The position numbers were made by a program, and so were the translations under genes. Below are positions 54,474-63,627 of a DNA stretch of 64,000 nt, piece by piece. The stretch comes from JBJXGE01 sp046154185 (lineage in GTDB: Bacteria > Planctomycetota > UBA8108 > UBA1146 > JAJFFE01): assembly GCA_046154185.1 (NCBI GenBank), contig JBJXGE010000004.1, positions 62,001 to 126,000 of the forward strand, read 5' to 3'. The notes beneath the pieces are model-generated. The model saw nothing but the letters and a program-made list of their open reading frames with translations. It did not search any database and was not told where the DNA came from. Positions within the stretch are counted from its first letter, which is position 1; every line of letters starts with the position of its first letter.

Positions 54474-56078
54474 ATGAGCAAGCAGATGATTTTCGATCAA
54501 GACGCCCGACGCCAATTGAGCGACGGCGTGCAAAAGCTCGCGCACGCGGTCGCGACGACGCTCGGGCCGGGCGGGCGCAACGTGCTCCTCGACAAGGGTT
54601 CCAGCGTCGCTGTGATGACCAAGGACGGTGTGACCGTCGCAAAGGACATCGAGCTGGAGCATCCCTTTGAAAACATGGGCGCCAAGCTCGTATGTGAGGT
54701 TGCCAATCGCACGAATCGCGAAGTGGGTGACGGCACTACGACCTCGGTCGTCTTGACGGACGCGCTCATCAACGAGGGCATGAAGTACATGATGGCTGGC
54801 GTCAGCCCCGTTGCGATGCGGCGCGGGATGGAACGAGCGAAAGACGAAGCCGTTGCCGCGCTCAAAGACCTCGCGACTCCGATTTCCGGCCGGAAGGCGA
54901 TCGAGCAAGTCGGACTCATCGCGTCGAATGGCGACGTCGAGTTGGCCCGTCAATTCGCCGACGCGGTGACGAGTGTCGGTGAAAACGGCGTGATCAAAGT
55001 CGAAGAGAATTCCGGCGTCGATACCGTCGTCGAGTACGTGAGTGGTATGGAATTCGACAAGGGATTCATCTCACCGTACTTCATCACGGATCCGAACGAT
55101 CGCATCGCACGCTTGGAAAATGCGCAAATCCTGATTACTGATCACAAGATTTCGAGTTTGCGCGATTTGGTGCCGTTGCTCGAAAAGTCGCTGCCGACCC
55201 AGCGGCCGCTTTTCATCGTGGCGGACGATGTCGAGGGCGAAGCGCTCGCCGGTCTCATTCTCAATCGCTTGCGTGGCGTCCTGCAAGTCGCGGCGATCAA
55301 GGCGCCCGGATTCGGGGATCGACGCAAAGCCATGCTCGAAGATCTCGCCGTCGCCACTGGCGGTAAGTTCTTGTCGAAAGACCTCGGATTCGACTGGAGC
55401 ACGATCACTCCCGCCGACCTCGGTAGCTGTAAGAAGATCGAAGTGCACAAAGAGAAGACGCAGATCTTCAACGGCGCCGGCAAGAAGGCCGACATCGAGA
55501 TGCGATTGCAACAAATCGAGTCACAGATCGCTGAGACCACGAGTTCGTACGACAAAGAAAAGTTGGAAGAAAGACGTGGCAGGTTGACCGGCAAAATTGC
55601 GATCATTCGAATCGGCGGCCACAGCGAAGTCGCGATGAAGGAGCGCAAGATGCGGGCGGATGACGCGCTCAATGCCACGCGCGCCGCGGTTGCCGAGGGA
55701 ATTGTGCCGGGCAGCGGCACTGCCTACATCCGCGCGGCCGTGCGAGTGCGGAAGCTCTCGGCGACCGGCGATGAGAAATTTGGGACGGAGATCGTTGCGC
55801 GCGCACTGACCGAGCCGCTCAATCGACTCGCGCGAAATGCCGGACTCGATGGACCGGCCGTCGTGGCCGAAGTCGAGGAGCTTGCTACCAATCAGGGCTA
55901 CGACCTTCTGCAACGCAAAGTGGTCGATCTGGTGAAAGCTGGAATCGTCGACCCGCTCAAGGTCGTGCGCGTAGCGCTTGAGAACGCTGTGAGCATTTCG
56001 GCGCTCCATTTGGTGTCGAGTTCAGTCATCACGGAAGTCAAGGAGGGCAAGCGAGCCGTACAGGGTGCACTCACCTGA
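54474..56078 (+). CDS. groEL2: Second chaperonin GroEL paralogue without GGM tail
   Basis: 534 aa. LGPGGRNVLLD, MTKDGVTVAKDIELE, VGDGTTTSVVL and AAIKAPGFGDRRKAML are retained; the catalytic Asp is in GDEKFGTEIV. It ends in a short charged tail (EVKEGKRAVQGALT) rather than GGM, and the conserved EGIVPGGG reads EGIVPGSG. The two paralogues are clearly diverged, so this is an old duplication or transfer, not a recent copy. Followed 17 bases later by dnaJ. Confidence 0.93.
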   Translation: MSKQMIFDQDARRQLSDGVQKLAHAVATTLGPGGRNVLLDKGSSVAVMTKDGVTVAKDIELEHPFENMGAKLVCEVANRTNREVGDGTTTSVVLTDALINEGMKYMMAGVSPVAMRRGMERAKDEAVAALKDLATPISGRKAIEQVGLIASNGDVELARQFADAVTSVGENGVIKVEENSGVDTVVEYVSGMEFDKGFISPYFITDPNDRIARLENAQILITDHKISSLRDLVPLLEKSLPTQRPLFIVADDVEGEALAGLILNRLRGVLQVAAIKAPGFGDRRKAMLEDLAVATGGKFLSKDLGFDWSTITPADLGSCKKIEVHKEKTQIFNGAGKKADIEMRLQQIESQIAETTSSYDKEKLEERRGRLTGKIAIIRIGGHSEVAMKERKMRADDALNATRAAVAEGIVPGSGTAYIRAAVRVRKLSATGDEKFGTEIVARALTEPLNRLARNAGLDGPAVVAEVEELATNQGYDLLQRKVVDLVKAGIVDPLKVVRVALENAVSISALHLVSSSVITEVKEGKRAVQGALT

Positions 56079-56095
56079 TCGGCGGCGGCACAGCG

Positions 56096-57199
56096 ATGGG
56101 CGACTACTACGAGATCCTCGGTGTCACGCGCGACGCGAGTCCCGAGGACATCAAAAAAGCCTACCGCAAGAAGGCTCTCAAGTTCCATCCGGATAAGAAT
56201 CCGGGAGATGTCGAAGCGGAGCGCCGCTTCAAGGAAGCGGCCGAGGCGTACGACGTCTTGCAAGACGCCGACAAGCGTGCGCGCTATGACCGCTATGGAG
56301 CCGAAGGGTTGCGCGAGTTCGGTGGCGGCTCGAACTTCACGTCGGTAGAGGACATCTTCAGCGTCTTTGGCGATCTGTTCGGCGGCGGCATGTTCGGCGG
56401 CGGCGGCGGCGGCCGCGGGCGCCGCGTGCAGGGCGAAAGCCTGCGCGCCGAGATTCAGATCACCCTGGAGGAAGCGGTCACCGGGGTGTCGCGGACGATT
56501 ACGCTGCAGCATCTCCAACAGTGCAAGGAGTGCGCGGGTTCCGGTGCTCGCAGTGGATCGAAACCGCAAACTTGTTCGCTGTGTCGGGGCGCCGGCCAGG
56601 TGCAGCAGTCGCAGGGTTTCTTTACGATTCGCACGAGCTGCCCTGAGTGCCGCGGCGAAGGTCGGGTGATTCAAGATCCGTGCGCCGCGTGCTCCGGCGA
56701 AGGTCGGCGGTCGGTCAAACGCGACATCGAGATTCGGATCCCGCCCGGCGCCTCCGAAGGCAGCCGCATGCGAGTCGGTGGCCAAGGAAACTCCGGTCCG
56801 CAAGGCGGGCCGCCCGGCGATTTGTACGTGTACATTCGCCTCAAGCCGCACGAGTTTTTCGCGCGCGTCGACGACGATGTCGTGCACGAAGTGCCCATTT
56901 CTTACATGCAAGCCGTGCTGGGCGCGCGCGTCGAGTTGCCGACTTTGCGCGGCAAGGCGCAGGTCACGATTCCACCTGGCACCCAGAGTGGCGAGATCTT
57001 GCGCCTCAAGGGCCAAGGTTTTCCGCGGCTCGAGCGCCATGGCAATGGTGATCAGTTGGTGAAGGCCGTCATCGAAGTCCCGCGAAAAGTTAACGCCGAA
57101 CAGCGCGAGCTCCTAGAACGGCTGGCCGTCCTGGAAGACAAGCAAGTCGACTCGCGGCGATACTCCTTTTTCGAGCGACTGCGGCAGTACTTCAAGTGA
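56096..57199 (+). CDS. dnaJ: Chaperone protein DnaJ
   Basis: Co-chaperone that delivers clients to DnaK and stimulates its ATPase through the J domain. 367 aa: J domain with HPD at residue ~32 (KFHPDKN), a Gly-rich linker with GGGGGGRGR, four zinc-finger repeats CKECAGSG, CSLCRGAG, CPECRGEG and CAACSGEG, and beta-rich C-terminal client-binding domains. No dnaK is present in the window, although dnaJ and grpE are. Confidence 0.96.
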   Translation: MGDYYEILGVTRDASPEDIKKAYRKKALKFHPDKNPGDVEAERRFKEAAEAYDVLQDADKRARYDRYGAEGLREFGGGSNFTSVEDIFSVFGDLFGGGMFGGGGGGRGRRVQGESLRAEIQITLEEAVTGVSRTITLQHLQQCKECAGSGARSGSKPQTCSLCRGAGQVQQSQGFFTIRTSCPECRGEGRVIQDPCAACSGEGRRSVKRDIEIRIPPGASEGSRMRVGGQGNSGPQGGPPGDLYVYIRLKPHEFFARVDDDVVHEVPISYMQAVLGARVELPTLRGKAQVTIPPGTQSGEILRLKGQGFPRLERHGNGDQLVKAVIEVPRKVNAEQRELLERLAVLEDKQVDSRRYSFFERLRQYFK

Positions 57200-57242
57200 G
57201 TTAAGAGATAGCTGACAGCACCGCAGATTGGAAGTTGCGTCG

Positions 57243-57848
57243 ATGGCCGGAAACATAGATTCGAATCAAATGCAGGAACAAGCCGAGCCGAGCGACTCGA
57301 CGGAATCGACGTCCGCTGCCGCCGCGTTCGAGGCGGCAAGCGTCGAGGTCGCTGCGTTGACAAAAGAGAAACAGGAGCTGCTCGATCAGCTTCAACGGTC
57401 GCGCGCCGAACTCGTCAACTATCGGCGGCGCACCGAAGAGGAGCGCTCGGTATTCGAGCGCAAGTTGACGGCTGATATCTTGCGCCGCGTGTTGCCGCTC
57501 TTCGACGATCTGTCGCTCGCGCTTTCGAGTTCGACGGATCCGAGCCGTGCCGCGGCGGTGGCCGCCGACTCGCTTCAAACTTTGCGGCGTGGGTTGACGA
57601 TGATCTCCGACAAATTCGACGGTTTGCTGCGCGAGTTCGGTGTCGAGGCAGTACCGGCGCACGGCCAACGATTCGATCCTGGTTTGCACGAAGCCTTGTT
57701 GCAGGTCGAAAGCGCGGAGCTGCCCGCCGACTCCGTCGTTGCGGAACTGCGGCGCGGTTACCGCATCGGGAATCATTTGCTGCGGCCCGCGCGAGTCAGC
57801 GTTGCGAAGCCGCCGTCGAACACCGCATGCGGTGATACCTGCCAGTGA
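57243..57848 (+). CDS. grpE: Nucleotide exchange factor GrpE
   Basis: Releases ADP from DnaK. About 201 aa from ATG 57243 (GGAAG eight bases upstream). Long N-terminal helix (LLDQLQRSRAELVNYRRRTEEE), then the beta-wing domain with GQRFDPGLHEALLQVES and GYRIGNHLLRPARVSV. Ends in an atypical Cys-containing tail. Together with dnaJ it serves a DnaK encoded elsewhere. Confidence 0.94.
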   Translation: MAGNIDSNQMQEQAEPSDSTESTSAAAAFEAASVEVAALTKEKQELLDQLQRSRAELVNYRRRTEEERSVFERKLTADILRRVLPLFDDLSLALSSSTDPSRAAAVAADSLQTLRRGLTMISDKFDGLLREFGVEAVPAHGQRFDPGLHEALLQVESAELPADSVVAELRRGYRIGNHLLRPARVSVAKPPSNTACGDTCQ

Positions 57849-57860
57849 GAGGGTTCGGTC

Positions 57861-58265
57861 ATGCCGACGTATGACTACCAGTGCGACGCGTGTGAGCACC
57901 GTTACGACGTATTTCAACCGATCAAGAGCGCAGTTCAGCAGACTTGCCCACGGTGCAAGAAGCGTCGTGCCCGTCGCTTAATCGGCGCGGGAGCCGGGAT
58001 CTTGTTTCGCGGGAGTGGTTTTTACGAGACCGACTATCGCAGTGCGCACTATCAGGAGCGCGCGAAGTCGGAAGGCAGCGCGGGCGCCGCTGCTGACAAA
58101 GATGCTGCGGCGAAATCACCCGCGCCGAGCGCAAGCGAGTCGCCGGCGAAGCCGGTCGCAAAAGCGGAGTCGACGCCACCGGCACCGCCCGCGGTTCCGA
58201 CTCCGGCGACAAATAAATCGGCGCGATCTTCTGCGTCGAAACGTACTCGCAAGGCGAGTCCTTGA
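57861..58265 (+). CDS. FmdB-family zinc-ribbon protein
   Basis: 134 aa. The N-terminal 45 residues are the FmdB zinc ribbon (PTYDYQCDACEHRYDVFQ ... CPRCKKRRARRLIG). The remainder is a Pro/Ala/Lys/Ser-rich, disordered tail. FmdB-family proteins are small putative regulators of unknown partner. It is overlapped by yacG through TTGA, implying coupling. Confidence 0.88.
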   Translation: MPTYDYQCDACEHRYDVFQPIKSAVQQTCPRCKKRRARRLIGAGAGILFRGSGFYETDYRSAHYQERAKSEGSAGAAADKDAAAKSPAPSASESPAKPVAKAESTPPAPPAVPTPATNKSARSSASKRTRKASP

Positions 58266-58468
58266 AGACTAAGTGTCCGACGTGTCGCAGCCCGAGCGCG
58301 AGGGTCGAGCGCGGCGCCAAGTATTTCCCGTTCTGTAGCGAACGTTGTCGAGATCAGGACCTCGTCGCCTGGCTCGACGAGAAATTTGTCATCCCGACCG
58401 AAGAGCCGAGCCGCGCCGCAGATTTCGAAGTAGATTCAAGAACCGGCGAATCGGAAGAGTCGCGCTGA
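58262..58468 (+). CDS. yacG: DNA gyrase inhibitor YacG-like zinc protein
   Basis: 68 aa with four cysteines in the YacG order (CPTC ... FPFCSERCRDQDLVAWLDEKF) and a trailing IP. YacG binds gyrase B and blocks DNA binding in E. coli; the small protein here keeps the cysteines and the WL-x-EKF core, with a longer acidic tail. TTG start overlaps the FmdB stop. Last gene of the chaperone cluster. Confidence 0.86.
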   Translation: MKTKCPTCRSPSARVERGAKYFPFCSERCRDQDLVAWLDEKFVIPTEEPSRAADFEVDSRTGESEESR

Positions 58469-58475
58469 AAACACT

Positions 58476-58520
58476 AGAGGCGCACCCTTCCGAATTGCAC
58501 GTTCGGTGAGGTACGCCTCT
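58476..58520. terminator. Probable bidirectional terminator
   Basis: AGAGGCG (58476-58482) pairs with CGCCTCT (58514-58520) with additional ACC/GGT and CCGAA/TTCGG inner pairs. TTTGTTCGTT follows on the + strand and AGTGTTTTCA on the - strand, so it can serve both yacG and the converging pilin-like gene. Confidence 0.7.
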
Positions 58521-58614
58521 TTGTTCGTTCTCGTGGAATGGAACTGGCAGCCAATCTAGCGAATCGTCGAGCCACTTCGACACGCCAGGACCGCCGCGCG
58601 CGCCGCCGTGACTC

Positions 58615-59202
58615 CTACAGACCGTCGTTATTCACGAGGTTTTCGGGGTAACGTCGATTCGGCAAGTCTTTAACTTTGACTTCCTTCACCTGCGTATCGA
58701 TGTAGGCGATCTGAATCGAGTCGGGATGGTAACCCGGCAAGTCTTTGTCTGGGTCCGCAACAGTGTCGTCGCTCATGAGCGGCGTCCCTGAATTGGAGTT
58801 GTTGCTCGTCCTCGACTTCACGTAGGTGTAGCTGACATTCTCGGCTGCGAGCGCAACCGCTCCCGTTCCGGTCGGCGGCATGACCGCGGCTTTTTGCGGG
58901 CCTCCGGGACAAGTCAGCGCGTCGAGCACTTTGGCGTCCCTGACCTCCTCGACCAGCTTCTGAAATGATTGATACGCGGGCGGGTTCGGGCCCGACGCGA
59001 GTGGGAACCAACCGCCATTCTCGTCCGCCACCGACACCAATAGAGTCGCCAATTGCTTCAAGTTGTTCTTGCACTCGAGAGCAACAGCTCTGTGACGACC
59101 ACGGAATATCGCCGGGCCGGCAAGTCCGACGAGAATGCCGATGATCATGATAACGACCAGTAGCTCCACCAACGTAAATCCGACGCTTCGCTGTCTGCTC
59201 AT
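58615..59202 (-). CDS. Type IV prepilin/pseudopilin-like protein
   Basis: 195 aa from ATG 59202 (GAGAGG seven bases upstream). The prepilin peptidase site G-FTLVELLVVIMI, with Glu at position 5 of the mature protein, is at the N-terminus, followed by the hydrophobic helix and a long globular domain with paired cysteines (ECKNN ... TCPGG). It has the size and layout of major pseudopilins of type II secretion or of planctomycete prepilin-like surface proteins. A longer frame from 59301 would add 33 residues before the leader. Lone gene; no other secretion gene is nearby. Confidence 0.85.
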   Translation of the reverse strand: MSRQRSVGFTLVELLVVIMIIGILVGLAGPAIFRGRHRAVALECKNNLKQLATLLVSVADENGGWFPLASGPNPPAYQSFQKLVEEVRDAKVLDALTCPGGPQKAAVMPPTGTGAVALAAENVSYTYVKSRTSNNSNSGTPLMSDDTVADPDKDLPGYHPDSIQIAYIDTQVKEVKVKDLPNRRYPENLVNNDGL

Positions 59203-59390
59203 GCGGAGTCCTCTCTGTACCAGTCCGGGCAGCCGACTATCCCTGTTCGCTGCTTCAGTTTCCACTGAGCGCATTATAGGGGCGGCTGCGGTGATTCCCA
59301 CTCTTCCTGCGGCCTCGAGCTACTGGCCGATTTGCGAGTCCATAGACGCAGGCTGACGACTGTCTGTTGCAAAGGTTCTACGGCTGGCAA

Positions 59391-59420
59391 TTGACACATT
59401 TCTGCGCGGGTCCCTATAAT
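59391..59420 (+). promoter_or_regulatory. Consensus sigma-70 promoter
   Basis: TTGACA (59391-59396), 18-base spacer, TATAAT (59415-59420): both hexamers match consensus. Transcription should start near 59427, about 90 bases before the next gene's start. Predicts high basal expression. Confidence 0.9.
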
Positions 59421-59517
59421 CCGCCCCTGCATTGGAATCTGCTACTGGGGTGCACTTCGCCGACGGCGAGTGTGGAGGTTCCGACGCGCATCCGAAAGTG
59501 AAGCAAGGGAGGTCTTC

Positions 59518-60264
59518 GTGCAGAAGCGGACACTGCCGTCCTCGCGTTGTTTGTTTAGTATCTGGAATGTAGGCAAAGCGCGGGCGATTTTTGGTGCGCG
59601 ATTCGTCGCATCGATCGGACTGCTACTCGGATTGCTGTTGGTCGCCAACTCGGGTTCGGCCCAGGACGAAAAATCGACGCTCGAGCGCCTCGGTGTGAAA
59701 CTCCAATTGCCGCGCACGGCGCCCATCTATCCCGGCGTCGACGTCGAAGAAGGTGCGGCCAACGCGATTCCAAAGGCGGGCCGTATTTACTGGTACCTGC
59801 CCTACACATTGACGAATGAAAGCGGCCGCGACGCGAAGTTTTTCGTGTCCGTGCGTGCATCGTCCGACAAGGGACGAAAGTACTCGGATCTCGCGCTGCC
59901 GCACGTCGCCCGCAAAGTCGAGCGACTCGAGCGGCGCAAGCTCCAATCGAAAGTCGATCTCGTCGACAAAGACAAGCAGCTCACCGCTTACCAGGAGTTC
60001 AAGGCGGGAGAGACGCGCGAATGCGTCGCGATCTTCAATCCCCTCGATAATGAAGCCGATACGATCGTCGTGAAGTTGTATGGGTTGGTGAACGACATCT
60101 TGCGCGAGCCCCTCGGGGCCGACAAGTTGCGCGTCACCGAGCGCGTGCTGCAAGTGACTTATTCGCGCCCCGGCGATGAGTTCTACACCTCGCTCGACAA
60201 GTTCAAATTGACCGATCAAAAATGGATTACGGAGACCCGCGAAGTCGCAGTCCCCAAGGAATGA
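59518..60264 (+). CDS. Exported protein of unknown function
   Basis: About 248 aa from GTG 59518 (GGGAGG five bases upstream). N-terminal basic region then GLLLGLLLVANSGSAQ, a good Sec signal peptide with cleavage after GSA; the mature part has strands and a Lys/Arg-rich middle (VERLERRKLQSKVDLVDKD) and lacks cysteine pairs or a catalytic motif. Driven by a near-perfect promoter, so abundant expression is expected. Its stop overlaps the next gene's start (ATGA). Confidence 0.78.
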   Translation: MQKRTLPSSRCLFSIWNVGKARAIFGARFVASIGLLLGLLLVANSGSAQDEKSTLERLGVKLQLPRTAPIYPGVDVEEGAANAIPKAGRIYWYLPYTLTNESGRDAKFFVSVRASSDKGRKYSDLALPHVARKVERLERRKLQSKVDLVDKDKQLTAYQEFKAGETRECVAIFNPLDNEADTIVVKLYGLVNDILREPLGADKLRVTERVLQVTYSRPGDEFYTSLDKFKLTDQKWITETREVAVPKE

Positions 60265-60593
60265 TGCCGCTTTTTGCCCCCGTTCGGAGCGGACCCTCCG
60301 CAGTCGCAGAATTGCATGTAGTGGACACCGACAAGGACCGGGAGTCGATGCGCGTTGCGTTCGTTCGGAGCTTGGTCCCCGAAGAGTCCCAATTGGTGAT
60401 TCTGCGCGATGAGCTCTATGAGGGCTCGTGGGACGAGATGCGGAAGGACCTCGAAGATCGACGAGACGGCAAGCCCTTCATCTTTAAATTGGTCAACCGC
60501 ATCGAAGAGGATCTGCGACGAATCGATCGACTCTCGGCGTTCGAAGACGCAGAGGGCATCAATCTCGCGGAGTATCTCGAGGAGGAAAACTGA
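60261..60593 (+). CDS. Small acidic protein coupled to the exported protein
   Basis: About 110 aa from ATG 60261, overlapping the previous stop as ATGA (ATG 60264 is an alternative). Rich in Glu, Asp and Arg, with an acidic C-terminus (AEYLEEEN) and a predominantly helical pattern; no signal peptide. Function unknown. The link to the exported gene and shared promoter suggest joint regulation. Confidence 0.65.
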   Translation: MMPLFAPVRSGPSAVAELHVVDTDKDRESMRVAFVRSLVPEESQLVILRDELYEGSWDEMRKDLEDRRDGKPFIFKLVNRIEEDLRRIDRLSAFEDAEGINLAEYLEEEN

Positions 60594-60751
60594 CTCGGAG
60601 TTGAAGCGGGACGGGTGTCGGCTTTGACGCCCGCCGACTTGACACCCGCCAATGAGCGACGGGGTTACTGAGCAAGTGACGCTCGACGCAAAAATGGAGC
60701 GATAGAATTTCGCCGCATTCCGGTTCCTGCCGGGCGGCCTCACGGGAAGGA

Positions 60752-61987
60752 ATGAGGCGAGTGGCTACGTGGATAAAGACCGCGCTCGTGGGCGCAGCCG
60801 TGCTGCTATTGGCGCCGTTGGTGGCGAGCTGCAAAGGCGGACCGCAATCGGCTTCGCATAGCACGCCAAAGCAGAATTTTGTTCCGTCCGGAAAAGCCGC
60901 TCAGCTCGCGCCCGAGCTGCTGGAGCAACGCGGATTCGTTGAACTCTGGACGCACAGTCTCGGCAGCGCGATAGAGCAAATCTGGATCGTTTCGGGCAAC
61001 CTCTACCTCACGTCGCAGGCAAGCAACGGCAGTTTCACGCTCCTCAAAGTGAACGGTGAGAATGGTCGCACGGAGTGGACCTACAGCCTCGCCGGCAAAC
61101 TGGTGTTTCCACCGACGGTCTACAATTATCCGAAGGAACTGCAGGCGACACGATTCAACGAACTCTTCATCGTCGAGAATGACAATATCGTTGTGATCGA
61201 CGATCGGCACGGCGACAAAGTCGGCAACATGCGCTGCGGTTTTTCCATCTCAACGCCGGTGACGGCAGGCGTCGACAATGTCTTCGTTGGCTCCTGGAAT
61301 GGTCGCGTCTATGCCTTCAGCAAGGCCAACGGGCTCGAGCAGTGGACCTATATCACCGATGAGTCGGTGGTCGCTGCCGGCGAGACTGGCAAGCTCAATG
61401 TTTTCTTCGGCAGCGAAGATGGTTCTGTTTACTCGTTCAATCAGGGCGCTGGCTACGTAGAGGGTTCGTCTTGGCGCGTTCCAACCGGCGGCAAGATCAT
61501 CGCGCAGCCGGTGTTCTACAATGATCGCGTCTACATCGGTTCTTGGGATTTCAAGCTCTACTGTCTCGAAGATTTTCGCGGTCTCGTGCGTTGGAGCTTC
61601 CCGTGTGGTTCACCGATCGTCAGCCCGGTTTTCCCATTCAAAGATGTCGTCATTGCCATTGGCCAGGCCGAGCGGCGCGGCAGCGTGCTGCCCGACTACA
61701 CGCTGATGGTTTTTTCGGATGACTCCGGCGCGCTGCGTTGGGAGCGCACAGGTTTCACACGAGTGATTGCCGCGGATGCTCTGCATTGCTACGCCCTCGA
61801 CACCTCCGGCGCCTTGACCGCACTGCGGATGGAAGATGGCAAGACGGCTTGGCAGATGCCGGAAGTGAAAAAGGCGGATTACATTCTGAGTCAGAGCGCG
61901 GACTACAGCGCGAACCGCGAGCTGTGGGGACGCATCTACTTGGCAAGCCACGACGGCATGATTCAGGCGATTCGACCGAAACGTTGA
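60752..61987 (+). CDS. PQQ-like beta-propeller lipoprotein (BamB-like)
   Basis: 411 aa. N-terminal lipoprotein signal with LLLAPLVASCKGG (Cys at the lipobox), followed by a propeller built of repeated strand motifs: LWTHSLGSAIEQ, GRTEWTYSL, GLEQWTYIT, GLVRWSFPCG and ALRWERTGF. Such tryptophan-docking repeats mark PQQ-like propellers, including BamB of the outer-membrane assembly machine. Whether it functions in outer-membrane assembly or elsewhere in the periplasm is open. Confidence 0.88.
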   Translation: MRRVATWIKTALVGAAVLLLAPLVASCKGGPQSASHSTPKQNFVPSGKAAQLAPELLEQRGFVELWTHSLGSAIEQIWIVSGNLYLTSQASNGSFTLLKVNGENGRTEWTYSLAGKLVFPPTVYNYPKELQATRFNELFIVENDNIVVIDDRHGDKVGNMRCGFSISTPVTAGVDNVFVGSWNGRVYAFSKANGLEQWTYITDESVVAAGETGKLNVFFGSEDGSVYSFNQGAGYVEGSSWRVPTGGKIIAQPVFYNDRVYIGSWDFKLYCLEDFRGLVRWSFPCGSPIVSPVFPFKDVVIAIGQAERRGSVLPDYTLMVFSDDSGALRWERTGFTRVIAADALHCYALDTSGALTALRMEDGKTAWQMPEVKKADYILSQSADYSANRELWGRIYLASHDGMIQAIRPKR

Positions 61988-62031
61988 ACGACGACCTCGG
62001 CCGTTGAGCGCCGCGATCGCGGCCCCGCAGA

Positions 62032-63555
62032 TTATGGCATCGCCGCGTCGTCGCGGCGATGCCGGCCAATCAAGAACGCGAGCAATGACGCGCTCGGATC
62101 GAGTTCGAGTCGCAGTAGCCGATGGGGCCGGTCGGCGTCGGGTTTCTGGCCGGCGGCCATTATTCCGCTGACATCTGGCTGCGCGCCGAGCGAGTCGCGA
62201 TATGCCGCGCGGCGAATTCCCGGGAGCCACACGAGCCGGCCACCCATTTCCAAAACTGGAAACCGAGCGCGCAAAGAGCCGGGGACGCCCGCGTCTCGAA
62301 GCACGTCGAACACGCGCACGTGGCCGTTGGCGATCCCGAATGTGTCACTCGCGCGCGCGGTTCGCAGCGTGGCTGTACTCGGCGTGAGTGGTAACTCGAA
62401 CTCCAAGCAGTGTGTTTCGCAGGCGCTTGGCGCCGCCTCGCAGTCTTTACCTGAGACGGTCCAACGGGCGGGGATCCAAGCGAGTTCACCGTGCGACGCC
62501 TCCGCTACGGAAAATTCTTCGGCGTGGGCGGGCGCGGTCTCTACGGGTCGGAACAAGTAGATCCAGCCAGCGGTACGTTCCAGCCGCCACGCGCCGGGAA
62601 GCGCGGCTTGCTTCCCGGAACCACTGCGCGCGAGAAACTGAAGAAAACGGGAGTGGTGATCTCGGCTCAATGTCGTCACGGCGCCGGTTGCGCGTTGCCA
62701 GAGCGTGTCGAGGAGCGCCGCGAGCAGCGCCGGTTCGCGCAATTCGTTCGGCACCGAATCATATTGCAACGTGGCGAATTCGCGCCCGCTCTGCACAAGC
62801 TGGCGCGCCGGCGCGAGTCGCCGTTCCCGGTATACCGCGAGTTGGTGTGCGTCGTGCGCGAGACCCAACAAGGCGCGATCGATCTGTGGGTTGTAGTGCT
62901 CGCGCAGCAGCGGAAGCAACTCGTGGCGCAGTCGGTTCCGACGGTGGGCTCGATCGTAATTTGTCGAGTCATCACACGCAGCGAGTCCCGTCGTTTCTCG
63001 CCAGGTCGTCAGCGCGGCGCGTTCGATACCCAATAGCGGTCGAACCAACCATGCACCCGGCGCGCCGTCGAGTTCCCGGCGCACTGGCATGCCTCGCAAC
63101 CCCGTCAGGCTTGAACCGCGCAGGATCTGCGCGAGCACCGTCTCGACTTGATCCCCAGCAGTGTGCGCAGTGAGCACTGCGAAGAGTTTCGATTCGCGCG
63201 CCCACGCGGCGAAGCGTTCCAGGCGAAGTTGCCGCGCCGCAGTCTCGATCGAGAGTTGAGCAAGTCTTGCTCGACCGAGCGAGTCGACGCGCGCGATTTC
63301 GATCTCGACTCCGAGTTCCGCGGCGAGGCGACGACAAAAATTCTCGTCGCGGTCGGCGGCCGCGCCACGCAATCCGTGATGAACGTGACCCGCCGAAAGC
63401 CGGAGGTCCGGCCGCCGCCGCGCGCGATACGTCACGAGGAGTGCGAGCAGCGCCGTCGAGTCGGATCCACCGGAGAGCGCCACGCGGAGGTGCGCCGCGG
63501 ACGGAATCTCGAGCTCTTCCGACAAGAATCGCGCGAGGCTGGGATAGACCGCCAT
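62032..63555 (-). CDS. tilS: tRNA(Ile) lysidine synthetase
   Basis: Converts C34 of tRNA-Ile2 (CAU) to lysidine so that it reads AUA. 507 aa: P-loop SGGSDSTALL near residue 29, HVHHGLRG, DENFCRRLA, TAHTAGDQVETVLAQILRGS and DDSTNYDRAHRRNRLRHELLP in the N-terminal pyrophosphatase domain, then the C-terminal substrate-binding domain. It is separated by about 70 bases from the peptidase gene upstream on the same strand and has no other partner here. Confidence 0.95.
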   Translation of the reverse strand: MAVYPSLARFLSEELEIPSAAHLRVALSGGSDSTALLALLVTYRARRRPDLRLSAGHVHHGLRGAAADRDENFCRRLAAELGVEIEIARVDSLGRARLAQLSIETAARQLRLERFAAWARESKLFAVLTAHTAGDQVETVLAQILRGSSLTGLRGMPVRRELDGAPGAWLVRPLLGIERAALTTWRETTGLAACDDSTNYDRAHRRNRLRHELLPLLREHYNPQIDRALLGLAHDAHQLAVYRERRLAPARQLVQSGREFATLQYDSVPNELREPALLAALLDTLWQRATGAVTTLSRDHHSRFLQFLARSGSGKQAALPGAWRLERTAGWIYLFRPVETAPAHAEEFSVAEASHGELAWIPARWTVSGKDCEAAPSACETHCLEFELPLTPSTATLRTARASDTFGIANGHVRVFDVLRDAGVPGSLRARFPVLEMGGRLVWLPGIRRAAYRDSLGAQPDVSGIMAAGQKPDADRPHRLLRLELDPSASLLAFLIGRHRRDDAAMP

Positions 63556-63627
63556 GCCGCCACCGTTTTCCGCTCGCGGAGAAATTTTGCCGTGGGGCAG
63601 TGCTGGCGATTAGCGGCTTGCCGGCGC

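Noticed and set aside
53619..54953. 444-residue antisense frame across the two groEL genes, with His/Thr/Pro repeats
   Set aside because: It is the shadow of the groEL GGM repeat and coding strand in a high-GC genome; no start signal or family features.
55898..57040. 380-residue antisense frame over dnaJ
   Set aside because: Runs opposite a clear DnaJ with intact zinc fingers; composition is dictated by the sense gene.
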